Source of the DNA: Labia minor
Lineage: Eukaryota; Arthropoda; Insecta; Dermaptera; Spongiphoridae
Length of the DNA stretch: 64,000 nt
Assembly (NCBI GenBank): GCA_963082975.1
Contig: OY720350.1
Coordinates: 13,362,910 to 13,426,909 of the forward strand
Reading direction: 5' to 3'
Below are positions 12,455 to 22,645 of the stretch, in pieces. The notes below the pieces were generated by a model. It did no database searches. It was given only the letters and a program-made list of their open reading frames with translations, and was not told the DNA's origin. Numbering within the stretch: position 1 is the stretch's first letter; every line of letters starts with the position of its first letter. The position numbers and the translations under genes were made by a program.

Positions 12455-12703
12455 TTTTGGAAACTAATAAGCAAAGATAAATATCCAAATATTTGGACAA
12501 TGGTTGCTCGTTTCAATTCCTTCTTTGGCTCCAAATATTTATGTGAATCCGGATTTTCTTATATGAATGCGATCAAAACAAAACAGCGATCGCAAATAAC
12601 GGATCTACATTTAGAGTCATGCTTAAGAATTGCTTTAAGTTCATAGGAGCCAAATTTTGAGAAACTTGCTGCTCTTATGCAATGCCAGGTTTCATCCAAA
12701 TAA
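12455..12703 (+). pseudogene. hAT transposase C-terminus (Charlie/ZBED-like)
   Basis: An 82-codon frame with one internal stop reads FWKLISKDKYPNIWTM, then FFGSKYLCESGFSYMNAIKT, then QITDLHLESCLRIA. This is the conserved C-terminal dimerisation region (hATC) of hAT transposases, in which a W...S.FGS..CE..FS..N..K pattern is typical. The in-frame TAG sits just before EPNFEKLAAL. The N-terminal zinc finger and the catalytic core are missing. It is a fossil inside repeat R-A. Confidence 0.8.
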
Positions 12704-12801
12704 AAATTGTATGCTTAAAATTTGTTTTGTTCGTATTTATTTCTTAACATTGTATTTTTTAAAACTTTAATAAATATTGTTAGAATTCATAAAATAAAAA
12801 A

Positions 12802-13022
12802 TATATCGTCGGCTTAGATTGCAAACCTGCTAACTCATATTCAGCATATTTTGCACAACTTTCTTAAAACGCATAAATTTTTTGCTTGTCACGTGATTTC
12901 AATTAAATAGGTGCATAATAGCGGTGTTTCATAGCCAATGTAAGGTGTTTTTCTCTTTCTAATAGTGTGAAAATGTAATTTTTAACCAAAAGTGGAGGTT
13001 TGCAATTTAAATCGGCGGTATA
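12802..13022. mobile_element. 221-bp MITE with 29-bp inverted ends
   Basis: The left end (12802-12830) and the inverse of the right end (12994-13022) match at about 23 of 29 positions, including ATTGCAAACCT. The ends begin TATA, so a TA target duplication is likely. There is no transposase; it is probably Tc1/mariner-type. Confidence 0.75.
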
Positions 13023-13140
13023 ATGACTTCTTTAATTATCTTCTAAAATTTTAAAATTATTTGCCCATATCCATAGTCGACCGCAGACTATATTTTATTC
13101 AAAAAGTAGCCCCTAAAAGCTAAAAGTTTGGCCGCACCTG

Positions 13141-13732
13141 ATGTAGGATATAACCAATTTTCCATTTCCAAATTATCTTATAATAAGAAATTAAAATAAA
13201 AATGAAAAGATTATAAAGGAAAGGATGGTAATTGTAGGAGGAAGTTTCGAAAGACGATTGAATATAGCATTAAATTGGTTATAACATAAATTACAATTTT
13301 GTAATAAGATTAATAAGCTGTTAGAAACTACTTATCCCTTTAAAGTTCGAAAAGTTAAGAAAATTAACTTTAAAATAAAGTAGATGTAGATGAAAGTATC
13401 ATAAACTAAAAGCTCTCTATAATAGCAATTGAATTATTTCCTGGTAGATTTAGTAAAGATTAGCATAAAAATAATAATTTCTTTCAATAACTCATTCAGG
13501 AATGAATTAGTAAGTAATTATTAAGTAAATATTTTCTTTTTAAATTTTTATTATTTTCTTATTAATTTTAAATCTGTTTGTTATAATGGTAGAGAGTAGA
13601 TGGTAGAGGTGTATAAACCCTATCACGTTTTTATAATCCTATATGCTTCGCTTGATATTCCTTGGAAAGGAGTGAATAAAACTATTAAATTATCAGGCAG
13701 ATGTTTTATACTTAATATATTATATATAAAAA
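13141..13732. other. AT-rich, no gene seen
   Basis: No feature was recognised. Confidence 0.5.
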
Positions 13733-14004
13733 GGCGCCATTGGGTGTGTGGGTAGCGAACCTGCCTCACATTCACATGGTCCCGGGTTCAAGTCCCGGGC
13801 CTGGCAAGGAAATTTCCCTAGCTGGGGTCTATGGGACGGAGTCAACCCAGCCTCCGAGAACAACATTGGGGAAAAGCTACTTGATAGCGCCTCCGATCAA
13901 GAAAATCAAGGTAAAGGTTGAGAGGACCCGTTCTACTCTATCATAGGGCACCTCATTGATATAACCGGCTTGATAGGTGTTGTCCTTGCGTAGGACGTAC
14001 AAAA
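13733..14004 (+). repeat. tRNA-derived SINE (family S1), copy 1
   Basis: Aligned with the inverse of 15479-15728 and 26847-27099. The head is tRNA-like: a box B GGTTCAAGTCC at about 13785-13796 and a degenerate box A upstream, better preserved in the other copies. The body ends GGACGTACAAA. No polymerase II frame is expected; a 68-codon frame here is incidental. Transposition of such SINEs depends on a LINE in trans. Confidence 0.88.
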
Positions 14005-14045
14005 GTCAGAAGTTGAAACTATTTACACTGTTGGTAAATAACATC

Positions 14046-14292
14046 GTTCAATAAGTCCTGAGACTAACCCAGAGATGGCGTGGTAGTAGTGTACCAAACT
14101 AACCTCTACATGAAACGTGTAAAAATTTCACGTCTATCGGATCACAGACAGCAGAGTTATAGAGGTTAGAGTAAAGTCACTTTGTAATTTGTTTGAAAAA
14201 TGGAAAAAAGTGAGCTTCGTGTGTTGTTTTTTAATGGGTAAAAACACCGTAGAAGCCCAGAAATGGCTTGAAAAACATTACTTGGACTCATC
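14046..14292 (+). pseudogene. mariner 5' end with transposase N-terminus
   Basis: The terminus TTCAATAAGTCCTGAGACTA resembles irritans-type mariner ends. The ATG at 14200 begins MEKSELRVL. After a one-base shift the frame continues as MGKNTVEAQKWLEKHYLDSS, a strong match to the mariner N-terminal helix-turn-helix. Everything downstream, including the catalytic DD34D domain, is missing. Confidence 0.8.
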
Positions 14293-14876
14293 TCTCTATT
14301 ATATATAAAATAAGATTAAGGTTATATGAAACAATTTACACCATTGGTAAATATAATATCAAAAAATTTCAAAACATAATTTTAGGATTATAAATTCGAT
14401 GAGTACTGTGAATTCATATTAAAATAATAAATAACTGTCCTAAATATTTTTTTGGAAATTTATTGTTTGTTAATATCAACTTGTAGACATGTACTAAAAT
14501 GTAAAATAAACCATAATTATTTTTTGGAAATTGAAATAAAGATATTATTTATTGGACAAAATACTTAATTGAAAATATAATAAAATATTATATAACAACA
14601 AAAGTAATCTAAATCGTAAAAAAGTATACATGGTTTACTGTTTCAAATTTATATTTTAACAAAGATTTTATCATTATTTATTGAATGATATTGTAATATA
14701 ATTTCAATGACTTAATTCAATTTTAGGCTTAATTCAGTTCGAAACGTAGAGGTTTGGAAGAAAGGCTAACTGCCTGCTATTTTCGAAAAGTAAGAAAATG
14801 TTTAGGTGAAGTTTGAAGATCGACAAAATCGATAGAAGAGGGAGAGAGAGAGAGAGAAAGCAGTTAATTAAATTAA
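14293..14876. other. AT-rich, no gene seen
   Basis: No feature except a GA microsatellite at about 14840-14860, just before the candidate exon. Confidence 0.5.
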
Positions 14877-14968
14877 ATGGCGAGTGACTTTGGTCGCGCA
14901 CAGGATGCCTTGGAGGGTTCAGCTTCTCTTAATCGAATGAATACCAGAGAGAATTGCTCTAGAAATAA
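14877..14968 (+). other. Candidate first coding exon, product unknown
   Basis: From ATG 14877 the frame reads MASDFGRAQDALEGSASLNR and continues to residue 30, where a strong donor GTAAGT (14969) interrupts it. A purine-rich leader precedes it. The block is GC-richer than its surroundings. The opposite strand is also partly open after a plausible acceptor (TTATTTCTAG), so the strand is uncertain. No family was recognised. Confidence 0.3.
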
Positions 14969-14974
14969 GTAAGT

Positions 14975-15478
14975 TTACTCTTTGCGTGGGTGATAACATT
15001 CACAAATGACAGTTCTAGAGTCAATGACATTTTAAGACATGTTCAATTTTATTTACTTATAATAAGAAAATTGAAATTGTTAGGTTCCAAAAAAAAAAAA
15101 TAAATAAATATCTAAGAAATTAATGTTGTGAAATTTGTTTCCTAAAATAAAAATTATAAAAATGGGTAAGATTTGAGTTATTTTTATTAATATTTCAATT
15201 AATGATTTCTATATAACATATTTGGATGAATGAAATCGATTATTTTTAAATATTTAGTTAGAAAAAAGGAAAAAAGATCTATTTTTACATAAAATAATTT
15301 TTTATTGATTGCTCATTTACAGTCACCCCCCTTTTTTCAATTCTTTAATTCTTTAATATGAGATATTAATACCACCTGATTGTATAACATCCATTTTCTA
15401 CCATTACTACTATTAATAATAATAAAAAATATGTATTAAAAATATTAAAAATATAAAATATATATAAAAACATCTCCG
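14975..15478. other. AT-rich, no gene seen
   Basis: No feature was recognised. Confidence 0.5.
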
Positions 15479-15728
15479 TTTGTACGTTCTAAGCAAGGAC
15501 AACGCCTATCAAGTCGGTTATATCAATTAGGTGTCCGATGATCAATAGAACGAGTCCTATCAACCTTTACCTTGATTTTCTTGATCGGAGTCGCTATCAA
15601 GTAGGTTTCCCAAGGTTGACTCCGTCCCATAGACCTCAGTTAGAGAATTCCCTTAGCAAGCCCTGGACTTGAACCCGGGACCACGAGAATGTCAGCCCGC
15701 TACGCTAACTTCTCACCCTGTGGCGCCT
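15479..15728 (-). repeat. tRNA-derived SINE (family S1), copy 2
   Basis: Inverse orientation of the family at 13733. Box B reads GGTTCAAGTCC on the minus strand. The tRNA-like head lies at the right (about 15650-15728). It is followed by a TA microsatellite at about 15740-15772. Confidence 0.88.
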
Positions 15729-15734
15729 TTATAC

Positions 15735-15776
<42 letters not shown>

Positions 15777-16351
15777 ATAGTTACATAGATATAGATATTT
15801 AAAACTGTTAATAGTAAAGTTAATCACTTAATTAATACATTTAAAAATAAGTAAATAGAATTGATTGCATTCATATTAAAAAATCTAGTACTAATAGGTA
15901 CTAAATTTACTTGGGAATCGGAGTGAATTGTCAGAAAAAGAGTGAGAGAGTGATAGAATGTCATTATAAGTGGAATTCTGACAAATATCGTTGGTCATTC
16001 TTATCTGTTTTTAAAAGATGGCGAAAGTGAGACGATAATGAAGACCACGTGCACGAATGAAAATAAATAAATAAATAAATAAAACGAGAAATGGGGTTTT
16101 GATTTCTTGCGTGTGCCACCAATTTCGTTGCTGTTCTATTTTTAGTCCAAACTTGCCTATCGTTATTTATTCTATAACTTGGAATATTTTCTGTTTTTTT
16201 TTTTACTATTTTTAATATTAACAAAATGATTGAATTGGAGGTGTGCGTGTGGGTGGGTCGATTCCCTTCAGGTGGATCAAATGAAATTGTTCGTTTTAAT
16301 GGCAAAACGAAAACATTCACCGACCACTTTCTCGCAATGTTGTTTATAGCT

Positions 16352-16388
<37 letters not shown>

Positions 16389-16985
16389 GAATAGTTCACG
16401 TGGGAAATAAATTTGCTTTTGTACTCTGACGTAAATTGAAAAAGGTCCCTCCCATGAGATGTTTTCTTTAGAAGGCCGCCATGTTTTATAAGTAATCATG
16501 AATCAAATCCAATTCAACTTCTCGAATTACAGTAATAGTCAAGGCTATGGAAATGTTTCCCTTTTAGAAACCAATTTATTCTGGATTAGGTGAGAATGAA
16601 TGTAAAATAAAGTGAACCCCCACTTCTAATATACACACACACACACATCTTTCCATCTTTCCATTAGGTAATTCACTCATAAATGACCAACTAGTAGAAA
16701 CAAAAATAGAATTTATATAAAAATATTATGTCCAAAAAAAAAAAAAGAAATCAAAACGATGAAAAATAAAAAGTAAAAATTTTGTTAGGAAAGAATTATT
16801 TTTTTCCAAAGGTAATTTGACTCACGGTAATCCTATACTCGACTAAACTAATGTTATCTATTTAAAAGGATGAAATAAATAAAATAATTTCTAAAAAAAA
16901 AATATTATTAGAATATTTATAAAAGCGTACATATATATTATTTTATCATGAAATATAATAATAAATGATATTACAATATATATTT
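15729..16985. other. Microsatellites and YY1-like motifs; no gene called
   Basis: A TA array (about 15740-15772) and a TAA array (about 16354-16387) are present. AAGATGGCG at 16015-16023 is followed by a donor-like GTGAGA. The inverse of AACATGGCGGC lies at about 16475-16485. A 67-codon frame at 16226-16429 ends in the TAA array and I do not accept it as a gene. Confidence 0.4.
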
Positions 16986-17348
16986 TTACCGACCTAAGAA
17001 GGGAAGGTATTATATTCACACCAAATTTCACATGAGGAGATTTTTTACATATCTCCATGAATCATGCACTTTGTATTGGTTTTATTCTCGGGAAAAATCA
17101 TCTTCATTAGTTTTTTCTTAATTTAAAATTATATGACGTCACCCAACCCTTCACGACACCACAGCCAGCGCCTCCTTATATATTATAAATAAAATAAAAT
17201 TTAAAATATTTATGTTGGGTATATCCATATTTGTTTTTTTATTGCATTAGTAGATACATTGAAATTATTTGATATTATTTAAAATTGCTGGAAATTAATT
17301 TATTTCCAAACGTCGGTCGGTTCTGCGCCTGGCCACAGGTCAACTTAT
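16986..17348 (-). repeat. Dispersed repeat R-C, copy 1
   Basis: This copy is the inverse of 19883-20245 and, for most of its length, of 49935-50160. Landmarks are the edge TACCGACC, a block CACCAAATTTCACATGAGGA, a CRE-like TGACGTCA, and the distal edge GGCCACAGGTCAACTTA. No coding frame was found. With copy 2 it forms a 363-bp inverted pair. Confidence 0.88.
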
Positions 17349-18908
17349 TATTCTATATAATTTCAATGGTTGTTTTTTCTAATCTGATGTAATTAAAAGA
17401 TATAGGTTTTCTATTGCATCATACGAAATAATATTTCTATGCATTTTAATTAATTGTTTAAAATTTCTGTAGAATAATTAAATACTATGTAATGGAAATA
17501 ATGCTGTGAAAAATTGCAAAAAATCAATAATGAATAGGCATTCAATAATTGAATTTCGAAATAATGAGCTATTTCATTCTATTTCCTATTCAATGGTACA
17601 TGTTACTTATTCATTCATTTATATATATATATATATATATTTTCATTACAATATCTAAATAAAAATAATAAACCGAGAGGAATTGTGATCTTTGAAAAAA
17701 CAAACAAACAAACAAAAGTTTACATTAAACAAATCAACTGTTATTGTGTTGTTGACAGAAAATATATATTAAAAAAAAAAACAAGAGGGAAAGAGATAGA
17801 AAATTTTGTAATTATTTTAACTATTTATTTATTTATTTGTTATTATTATTATTATTTATTTTTTTTTTTTTGTAATAACTCATTTTCATTAGGATTATCA
17901 AAAATCCTCTCATGCTATTATTATTTTTTATTGAAATTAAACAGATAATAATAATAGTAATAATAAAAATAATTATAAATACACCCACGTGGTAAAGTAC
18001 GTATTAATAATATACATTTATTTATTTATATATGTATGGATATAAAGCGAATAAAAATAATTATAATAAATAATAATAACAAAAAAAAAAGCTTAATAAT
18101 TGATCTAAATAAGTAATCATCATTTATGGTAGCTAAAAATAGAAAAAGTAATTCATAATGGCAAAGAATTTGATTAATTATAAAGAGATTAAAGGGAAAT
18201 AAAAGAAAACAAGTTAAACTCATGCAAACGTCAATTATGAGTTGGGAAGGGATTACGGGGGTTGGGTTGAATTGGATGGGAGAGAAAAGGAGAGGTGGGT
18301 TAGTTTGGAGAAGGAGAAGGGGGGAGGGGTTGGTCATTCAACTTGAATTCATTCGGATCATGCAAATATTTTAAAGAGTGTCGCATTTTCTTAAGATCAT
18401 TTCCTGATACGAGTTTGAAAAAAAAAATGTTAAATATTCTTAATTTGATAAAAATTCGTATCTCTTAATGATCAAATTAATATTCTTTGATTCAATTAAA
18501 GAAAGATTCAACTTTTGAAATATATAATTAATTAAAATTTCAATTTATCATATTCTAATCTGATTGTTTCTCTAATTTGATGGTTTCTATATATATATAT
18601 CAAAAGAATAAACAAAATGATTTTTCGCCTTTTAGTCGTTGTAAGTATTTTAAGCAAATTGGCATGTCTACCACGTAACTACCTAATATTGTAAGTATAG
18701 AAGCAATTTTTTCAAATCAATCTTTTTCCATTCAAAGTGTCTACAACATCAAGTGAATCTAAACCGACTTGTCACTCATGTCTGAATTCCAAATTGTGGG
18801 TTGGTAAGTAAAAAAGCTACAAAGGCAAACTGTGGAAGAATATTTATTAAGTAAGGGCCAGTAAAAAAACCATGAACAAAACGAAATACTTCATCTTACA
18901 CTCTTATT
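17349..18908. other. AT-rich, no gene seen
   Basis: A TA microsatellite (about 17622-17640) and G-rich strand asymmetry at 18235-18335. Long frames here are low-complexity. Presumably intron of the RSK gene. Confidence 0.5.
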
Positions 18909-18983
18909 TTAACACGTTCCCGCCGGCATGTACCACCGGTGGCTTATGCCGCCACATAAATGGAGCCAGCGGGAACGTGTTAA
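18909..18983. mobile_element. 75-bp piggyBac-like palindromic insertion
   Basis: TTAA (18909-18912), CACGTTCCCGC, an inner palindrome CCACCGGTGG, GCGGGAACGTG and TTAA (18980-18983). The inverted ends are perfect over TTAACACGTTCCCGC, and TTAA is the piggyBac target duplication. The internal length of 67 bp makes it an extreme miniature element. The class assignment is inference. Confidence 0.6.
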
Positions 18984-19088
18984 TGAAAGATATTGCAGGA
19001 TTTAATTATATATTTTAAACAAAAGAAAAATAAAAGAAAATGGTTGATTTAGTTTTTTTTTTTTTTTTTTTTTTTTTGAATTATTTAC

Positions 19089-19209
19089 CTTGGCACCCGC
19101 GGAGACTGTAGCCATGTTGCCAGTTTCCAGGTCCAGCCTCCAACCATCTCCAATACGTTGTAAAATTTCATTTGGAGAATCATTTGCACTTGTGGCGAAG
19201 GGAGTTCGT
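19089..19209 (-). CDS. RSK: p90 ribosomal S6 kinase (RSK/S6kII), one internal exon
   Basis: On the minus strand an acceptor TTCTCTTATTTCAG precedes 121 bp (phase 1 plus 40 codons), followed by the donor AAG/GTAAAT. The open frame reads RTPFATSANDSPNEILQRIG, then a short divergent stretch, then TVSAGAK. In the C-terminal kinase domain of RSK proteins the equivalent run is TPFA..P.D.P.EIL.RIG.G, followed by W..VS..AKDLV, between kinase subdomains IX and X. MSK kinases lack the NDSP.EIL spacing, so RSK fits better. RSKs are serine/threonine kinases activated by ERK. No adjacent exon could be found: the next (AKDLV...HVDP) should lie at lower coordinates and the previous (DIWSLGV...) at higher ones. 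The introns are evidently long and full of repeats. Confidence 0.8.
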
Positions 19210-19383
19210 CTGAAATAAGAGAAAAAAAAAACATTATTATATTTTTATTTTTTTATTATCAATGAAGAAAGATAAAAATCAAATCAGAATAATAATTTTG
19301 ATTTTTCCGTCATATTTTATTAATATAAATGACAAAAAGAAAAGGGAAATATAATATTTATGTAGAAATTTTGGTAACTGTAT

Positions 19384-19870
19384 ATATTAATTAAGGTGTC
19401 ATGGATTTGAATAAAACTTTATCAGTGGATTCCTTTTTTAAATCTAAAGAAACTTTTCTTATTGAATATTTCTGGGTCGCTTCCAATTTCCGAGATAAAA
19501 ATTATTAAAATTTGCATAAAAATCCATTGACTTTCAATTTAGCTACCATGTTTTATTCATTTGGCCAGTAGAAGGCTTCACTAATTTTCTGGCTTTTTTT
19601 CAGTTTGGTTTGGATACAGGAAACTTATTTAATTAATTAATTTTTTAATTTTCCTATATCTAAACCCAAAATTAGTGAATAATAGTGAATTAGTCAATAA
19701 AACATTACTGGCTTGGACATTCATAACTGGTTTATCTGTCAAACTTTAATAATTTTTATCTCGGAAACTAGAAGAGACCCAGAAATATTGCATAAGGAAA
19801 GTTACTTTGAAATTAAAAAAGGAATAAACTGGTTAATTTTTTAACAAATCCATGACACCTTAATTAATAT
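19384..19870. mobile_element. Foldback element with ~130-bp arms
   Basis: The left arm (19384-19515) and the inverse of the right arm (about 19738-19870) share TTAATTAAGGTGTCATGG, TATTTCTGGGTC and CCGAGATAAAAATTATTAAA. Weaker similarity continues inward. There is no transposase. The outermost TTAATTAA on both sides may hide a TTAA or TA duplication. It lies about 175 bp upstream (gene sense) of the RSK exon. Confidence 0.8.
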
Positions 19871-19882
19871 AAACAATTACAA

Positions 19883-20461
19883 TAAGTTGACCTGTGGCCA
19901 GGTTCAGAACCGACCGACTGTTTGAAATAAATTAATTACCAGCAATTTCAAATAATATCAATGTATCTATTAATGCAATAAAAAACAAATATGGATATAA
20001 CATAAATATTTTTCAATTTATTTTATTGATAATAAATAAGTAGGAGCTGGCTGTGACGTCATATAATTTTAAATTAAGAAATAACTAATGAAGATGATTT
20101 TTCCCGAGGATAAAACCAATACAAAATGCATGATTCATGGAGATATGTAAAAAATCTCCTCATGTGATATTTGGTGTGAAAATAACCCTTCCCTTCCTAT
20201 CGTTGATCGGTAATACTACCACTTCTAGTTTCCGGATATACCCGAAAAGTTGATCAATTCATCATATTGATGCATTAAGTAAATATACCAAATTTTATCA
20301 AAATCCGTTGAGCCGTTCAAGCTGTACACATCTTTACGGACGGTCGGACAGATGGACAGACATCATGCTAAAATGCATGATTCGTGGAGATATGTAAAAA
20401 TCTTCACATATGAAATTTGGTGTTAAAACAATACCTCCCTTACTATCGTCGGTCGGTAAAA
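19883..20461 (+). repeat. Dispersed repeat R-C, copy 2
   Basis: The first 363 bp are the inverse of 16986-17348. The distal part matches 50200-50451, including CATCAAAATCCGTTGAGC-like and GTCGGTCGGTAAAA blocks. An internal motif (ATGATTC.TGGAGATATGTA) occurs twice, showing partial internal duplication. No coding frame. Confidence 0.88.
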
Positions 20462-20972
20462 ATTTTATTGAAAAGCACCTCAAATAAATCATTAGTAGAC
20501 ATTTACATTCGGAAATAAATTTTTTAATAAAGTTTAAACAAATATAAATATAGGAAAGTATACAAGTAATATAAAATTTATTAAATAAAATACGAGTTGG
20601 AAAAAAAAAATTCTTCAATCTTTTATTCAGGTGTTAACAAGAGATTGGCTTTTAATCTTATAAGAAGAACATTTCTTAAAACTTTATATAACATTTTTAT
20701 TGAAATTTTCTTTTTTCTCTTTTTTTCTTGACTAAAAGAAATCATTGGAAAGCTCTTGAAAAGATTTTGTACAGAAACGAATCATATAGCTTAAGTGTAT
20801 TTATTCGTTGATTTATTTCCTTTCCACTGTTATTTGATATCATTCACTCTCTTGTCTTATAGTTTCATAGAAATTGCCATCTTACCACACCGGTTGGTTG
20901 TTTTCATATAAAACTGGTCAAATTGATTTTGTTTCCTTAAGTTTTAGTGAGAAACGATATATTTTTACTCAC
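20462..20972. other. AT-rich, no gene seen
   Basis: No feature was recognised. Confidence 0.5.
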
Positions 20973-21023
20973 CTGCATTGCGACCCACCCTTGTCGTTAA
21001 ATACACCATATAATCTTTGTTGG
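20973..21023 (-). other. Candidate small exon on minus strand
   Basis: On the minus strand a strong donor GCAG/GTGAGT (junction at 20972/20973) ends a GC-richer block. A possible acceptor AG lies at about 21024. Two frames are open; one reads DYMVYLTTRVGRNAG and the other LYGVFNDKGGSQC. No family was recognised. It could belong to the RSK transcript or another gene. Confidence 0.25.
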
Positions 21024-21822
21024 CTCTATACCGAGTTTTATTTAGAAAATAAACAAGGTGTTGAATGACATAAAAAATAAAGTAAGTTTACGTCGGGAAG
21101 TTCTTTTTCAAACGTTAAAAAGCTTTTTGACTCTAAACGTCCGGACATTTTTCAAACAGTTTATAAATCATATGGAAAATGAAAGAAAAAAAAACGATAA
21201 CGAAACCAACGGATATTCGTATAAATATATTCGTAGTAGATCCGTGGGCGACTGTGAAATGAAGCAACCTCTTGGAATTGAATAAAAAAAAAAAGAAAAA
21301 AAAAAGAAAAGAAAAAAAAAAGATATCAAGACTCGACTTATGACCCAGAATTGCTCTTTTTTTCTCTATAAGGTTTCTTCGAAAGATACAACGAATTCCA
21401 TAGATTTAGCCTTAAAATTACTTCCTGTTGCTTTTTTTTATTATCGTATATTCATTAAATGTTTACTGTATATTTTGTGATTTTCCGTGTTCTAAAGAAT
21501 TAATTTTTCTTACAGAATAATATTTCTTTTAGAAAAATAAATTTTAAAATAGTATATATATATATTTTAATTTAAATTTTATTTTCTTCTACCTTATCAA
21601 AATGTATTGTTCGATAATTCTTTTATAGAATGAAAAAAAAAATGGAATTAATTATAATTTATATTTCCAAGGGAATACGAAAATATGTATTTTAAATAAC
21701 TTTTAATATTATTTTAATTCTATTATCTTTAATAAAATTAAATTGGAATTTTCAAAATTATTTATTTATCACAAAGTGCTTAAAAAGTTAATAAAAATAC
21801 TTTATAAAAAACTTTTATAAAT
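21024..21822. other. AT-rich, no gene seen
   Basis: A-rich runs near 21284-21320; no gene or element ends. Confidence 0.5.
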
Positions 21823-21862
21823 CAGGGGTGGTCAAATTTATTGTATATACCATGTACTAGGT
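21823..21862 (+). mobile_element. hAT terminus fragment
   Basis: CAGGGGTGGTCAAA is a common hAT end. The next hAT element truncates it after 40 bp. Confidence 0.4.
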
Positions 21863-22123
21863 CAGTGATTCTCAACCTATGTACCGTCGAAATTATCAAA
21901 ATGGGCCGCCAAATTATTACAAATATAAAGAGGCTCTTAAACATTTCCGACTTTTTTTTCTAAATTTTTTCAATTTAGTTCTAAAAAAAAAAAGTAAACC
22001 GTTTTTGGGACCACTGTTTTTCAATATGGTAAACTTTTACACTTATCTTTTTCTTTGTATGCCGCTAAATTTTTAAACCGTTAAAAGTGTGCCGCGGTAA
22101 AAAAACAAGGTTGAGAATCACTG
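21863..22123. mobile_element. Non-autonomous hAT element (Charlie-like ends)
   Basis: It starts CAGTGATTCTCAACCT and ends AAGGTTGAGAATCACTG, near-perfect inverted repeats of about 16 bp. The 261-bp body has no transposase. The flanks TACTAGGT and TACTTGTT match at 6 of 8 positions and may be a decayed duplication. The right flank overlaps the first bases of the mariner element at 22126. Confidence 0.82.
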
Positions 22124-22125
22124 TA

Positions 22126-22643
22126 CTTGTTCAATAAGTTCGCGGAGCGTTAAGATATGGTATAGGTAGACCGTCGATTTACTGAAAGAGATTTAACAGA
22201 AATTTTAAGCATTTCAGAAATATTTTGAGTGTTAATTTGTGTTTCAAAAAACTATATGCCGCATTCTCTAAATTTGGAGCAAAAATACATTGCCAGCAAC
22301 ATTTGGAGCGTTTTAAGAAGAATAAAAGCGACTTTATTCGTCGATTTATCACAATCGATGGGACTTGGGTTTACCATCATGATTCTGAATCAAAACAGGA
22401 GGGTAAGGAGTGGTGTGAACCCGGCTCTTCGGCGCTGAAGCGAGTACGTGTGCAAAAATCAACCAAGAAGGTGTTAGCATCAGTTTTTTGGAATGCACAA
22501 AAGGAATTTGGTTTATAGATTACTTCCAAACTGGCAAAACAAACAATTCGGAATATTATTGTAACCTCTTGAGTCAATTTTACTAATTTTTACAAATAAA
22601 AATTGGTTTCTTCATTTCCGTTCCGCGAACTTATTGAACAAAC
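22126..22643 (+). mobile_element. Internally deleted mariner element
   Basis: Inverted ends carry TTGTTCAATAAGTTCGCGGA with TA on both sides (22124-22125 and 22644-22645). Full-length mariners are about 1.3 kb; this one is 518 bp and keeps only the middle of the transposase. Confidence 0.88.
22225..22518 (+). pseudogene. mariner transposase central fragment
   Basis: The frame contains HLERFKKNKSDFIRRFITID, then GTWVYHHDSESKQEGKEW and EPGSSALKRVRV. In mariner transposases this is the start of the catalytic domain: the D in FITID is the first of the DD34D triad, and W.EPG.S follows. The N-terminal DNA-binding domain and the second and third aspartates are absent, so it cannot be active. It lies inside the element 22126-22643. 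Confidence 0.85.
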
Positions 22644-22645
22644 TA

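Larger units (their letters stand above)
12248..13140 (+). repeat. Dispersed repeat R-A, copy 2, interrupted
   Basis: The flanks 12248-12366 and 13046-13140 match 1-232. About 680 bp lies between them, containing a hAT transposase relic and a MITE. Clean target duplications for the whole insert could not be fixed because the join falls in a TTA-rich stretch. Confidence 0.75.

Noticed and set aside
13740-13946. 68-codon frame, and possible tRNA gene, at the SINE
   Set aside because: The same sequence occurs three times with a shared non-tRNA body; the tRNA-like part is a SINE head and not a functional tRNA.
16226-16429. 67-codon frame with an Asn run
   Set aside because: The Asn run is an AAT array; no homology or splice sites.
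18026-18337. 103-codon minus-strand frame
   Set aside because: Low-complexity Leu/Ile/Phe run produced by AT-rich and purine-biased sequence.
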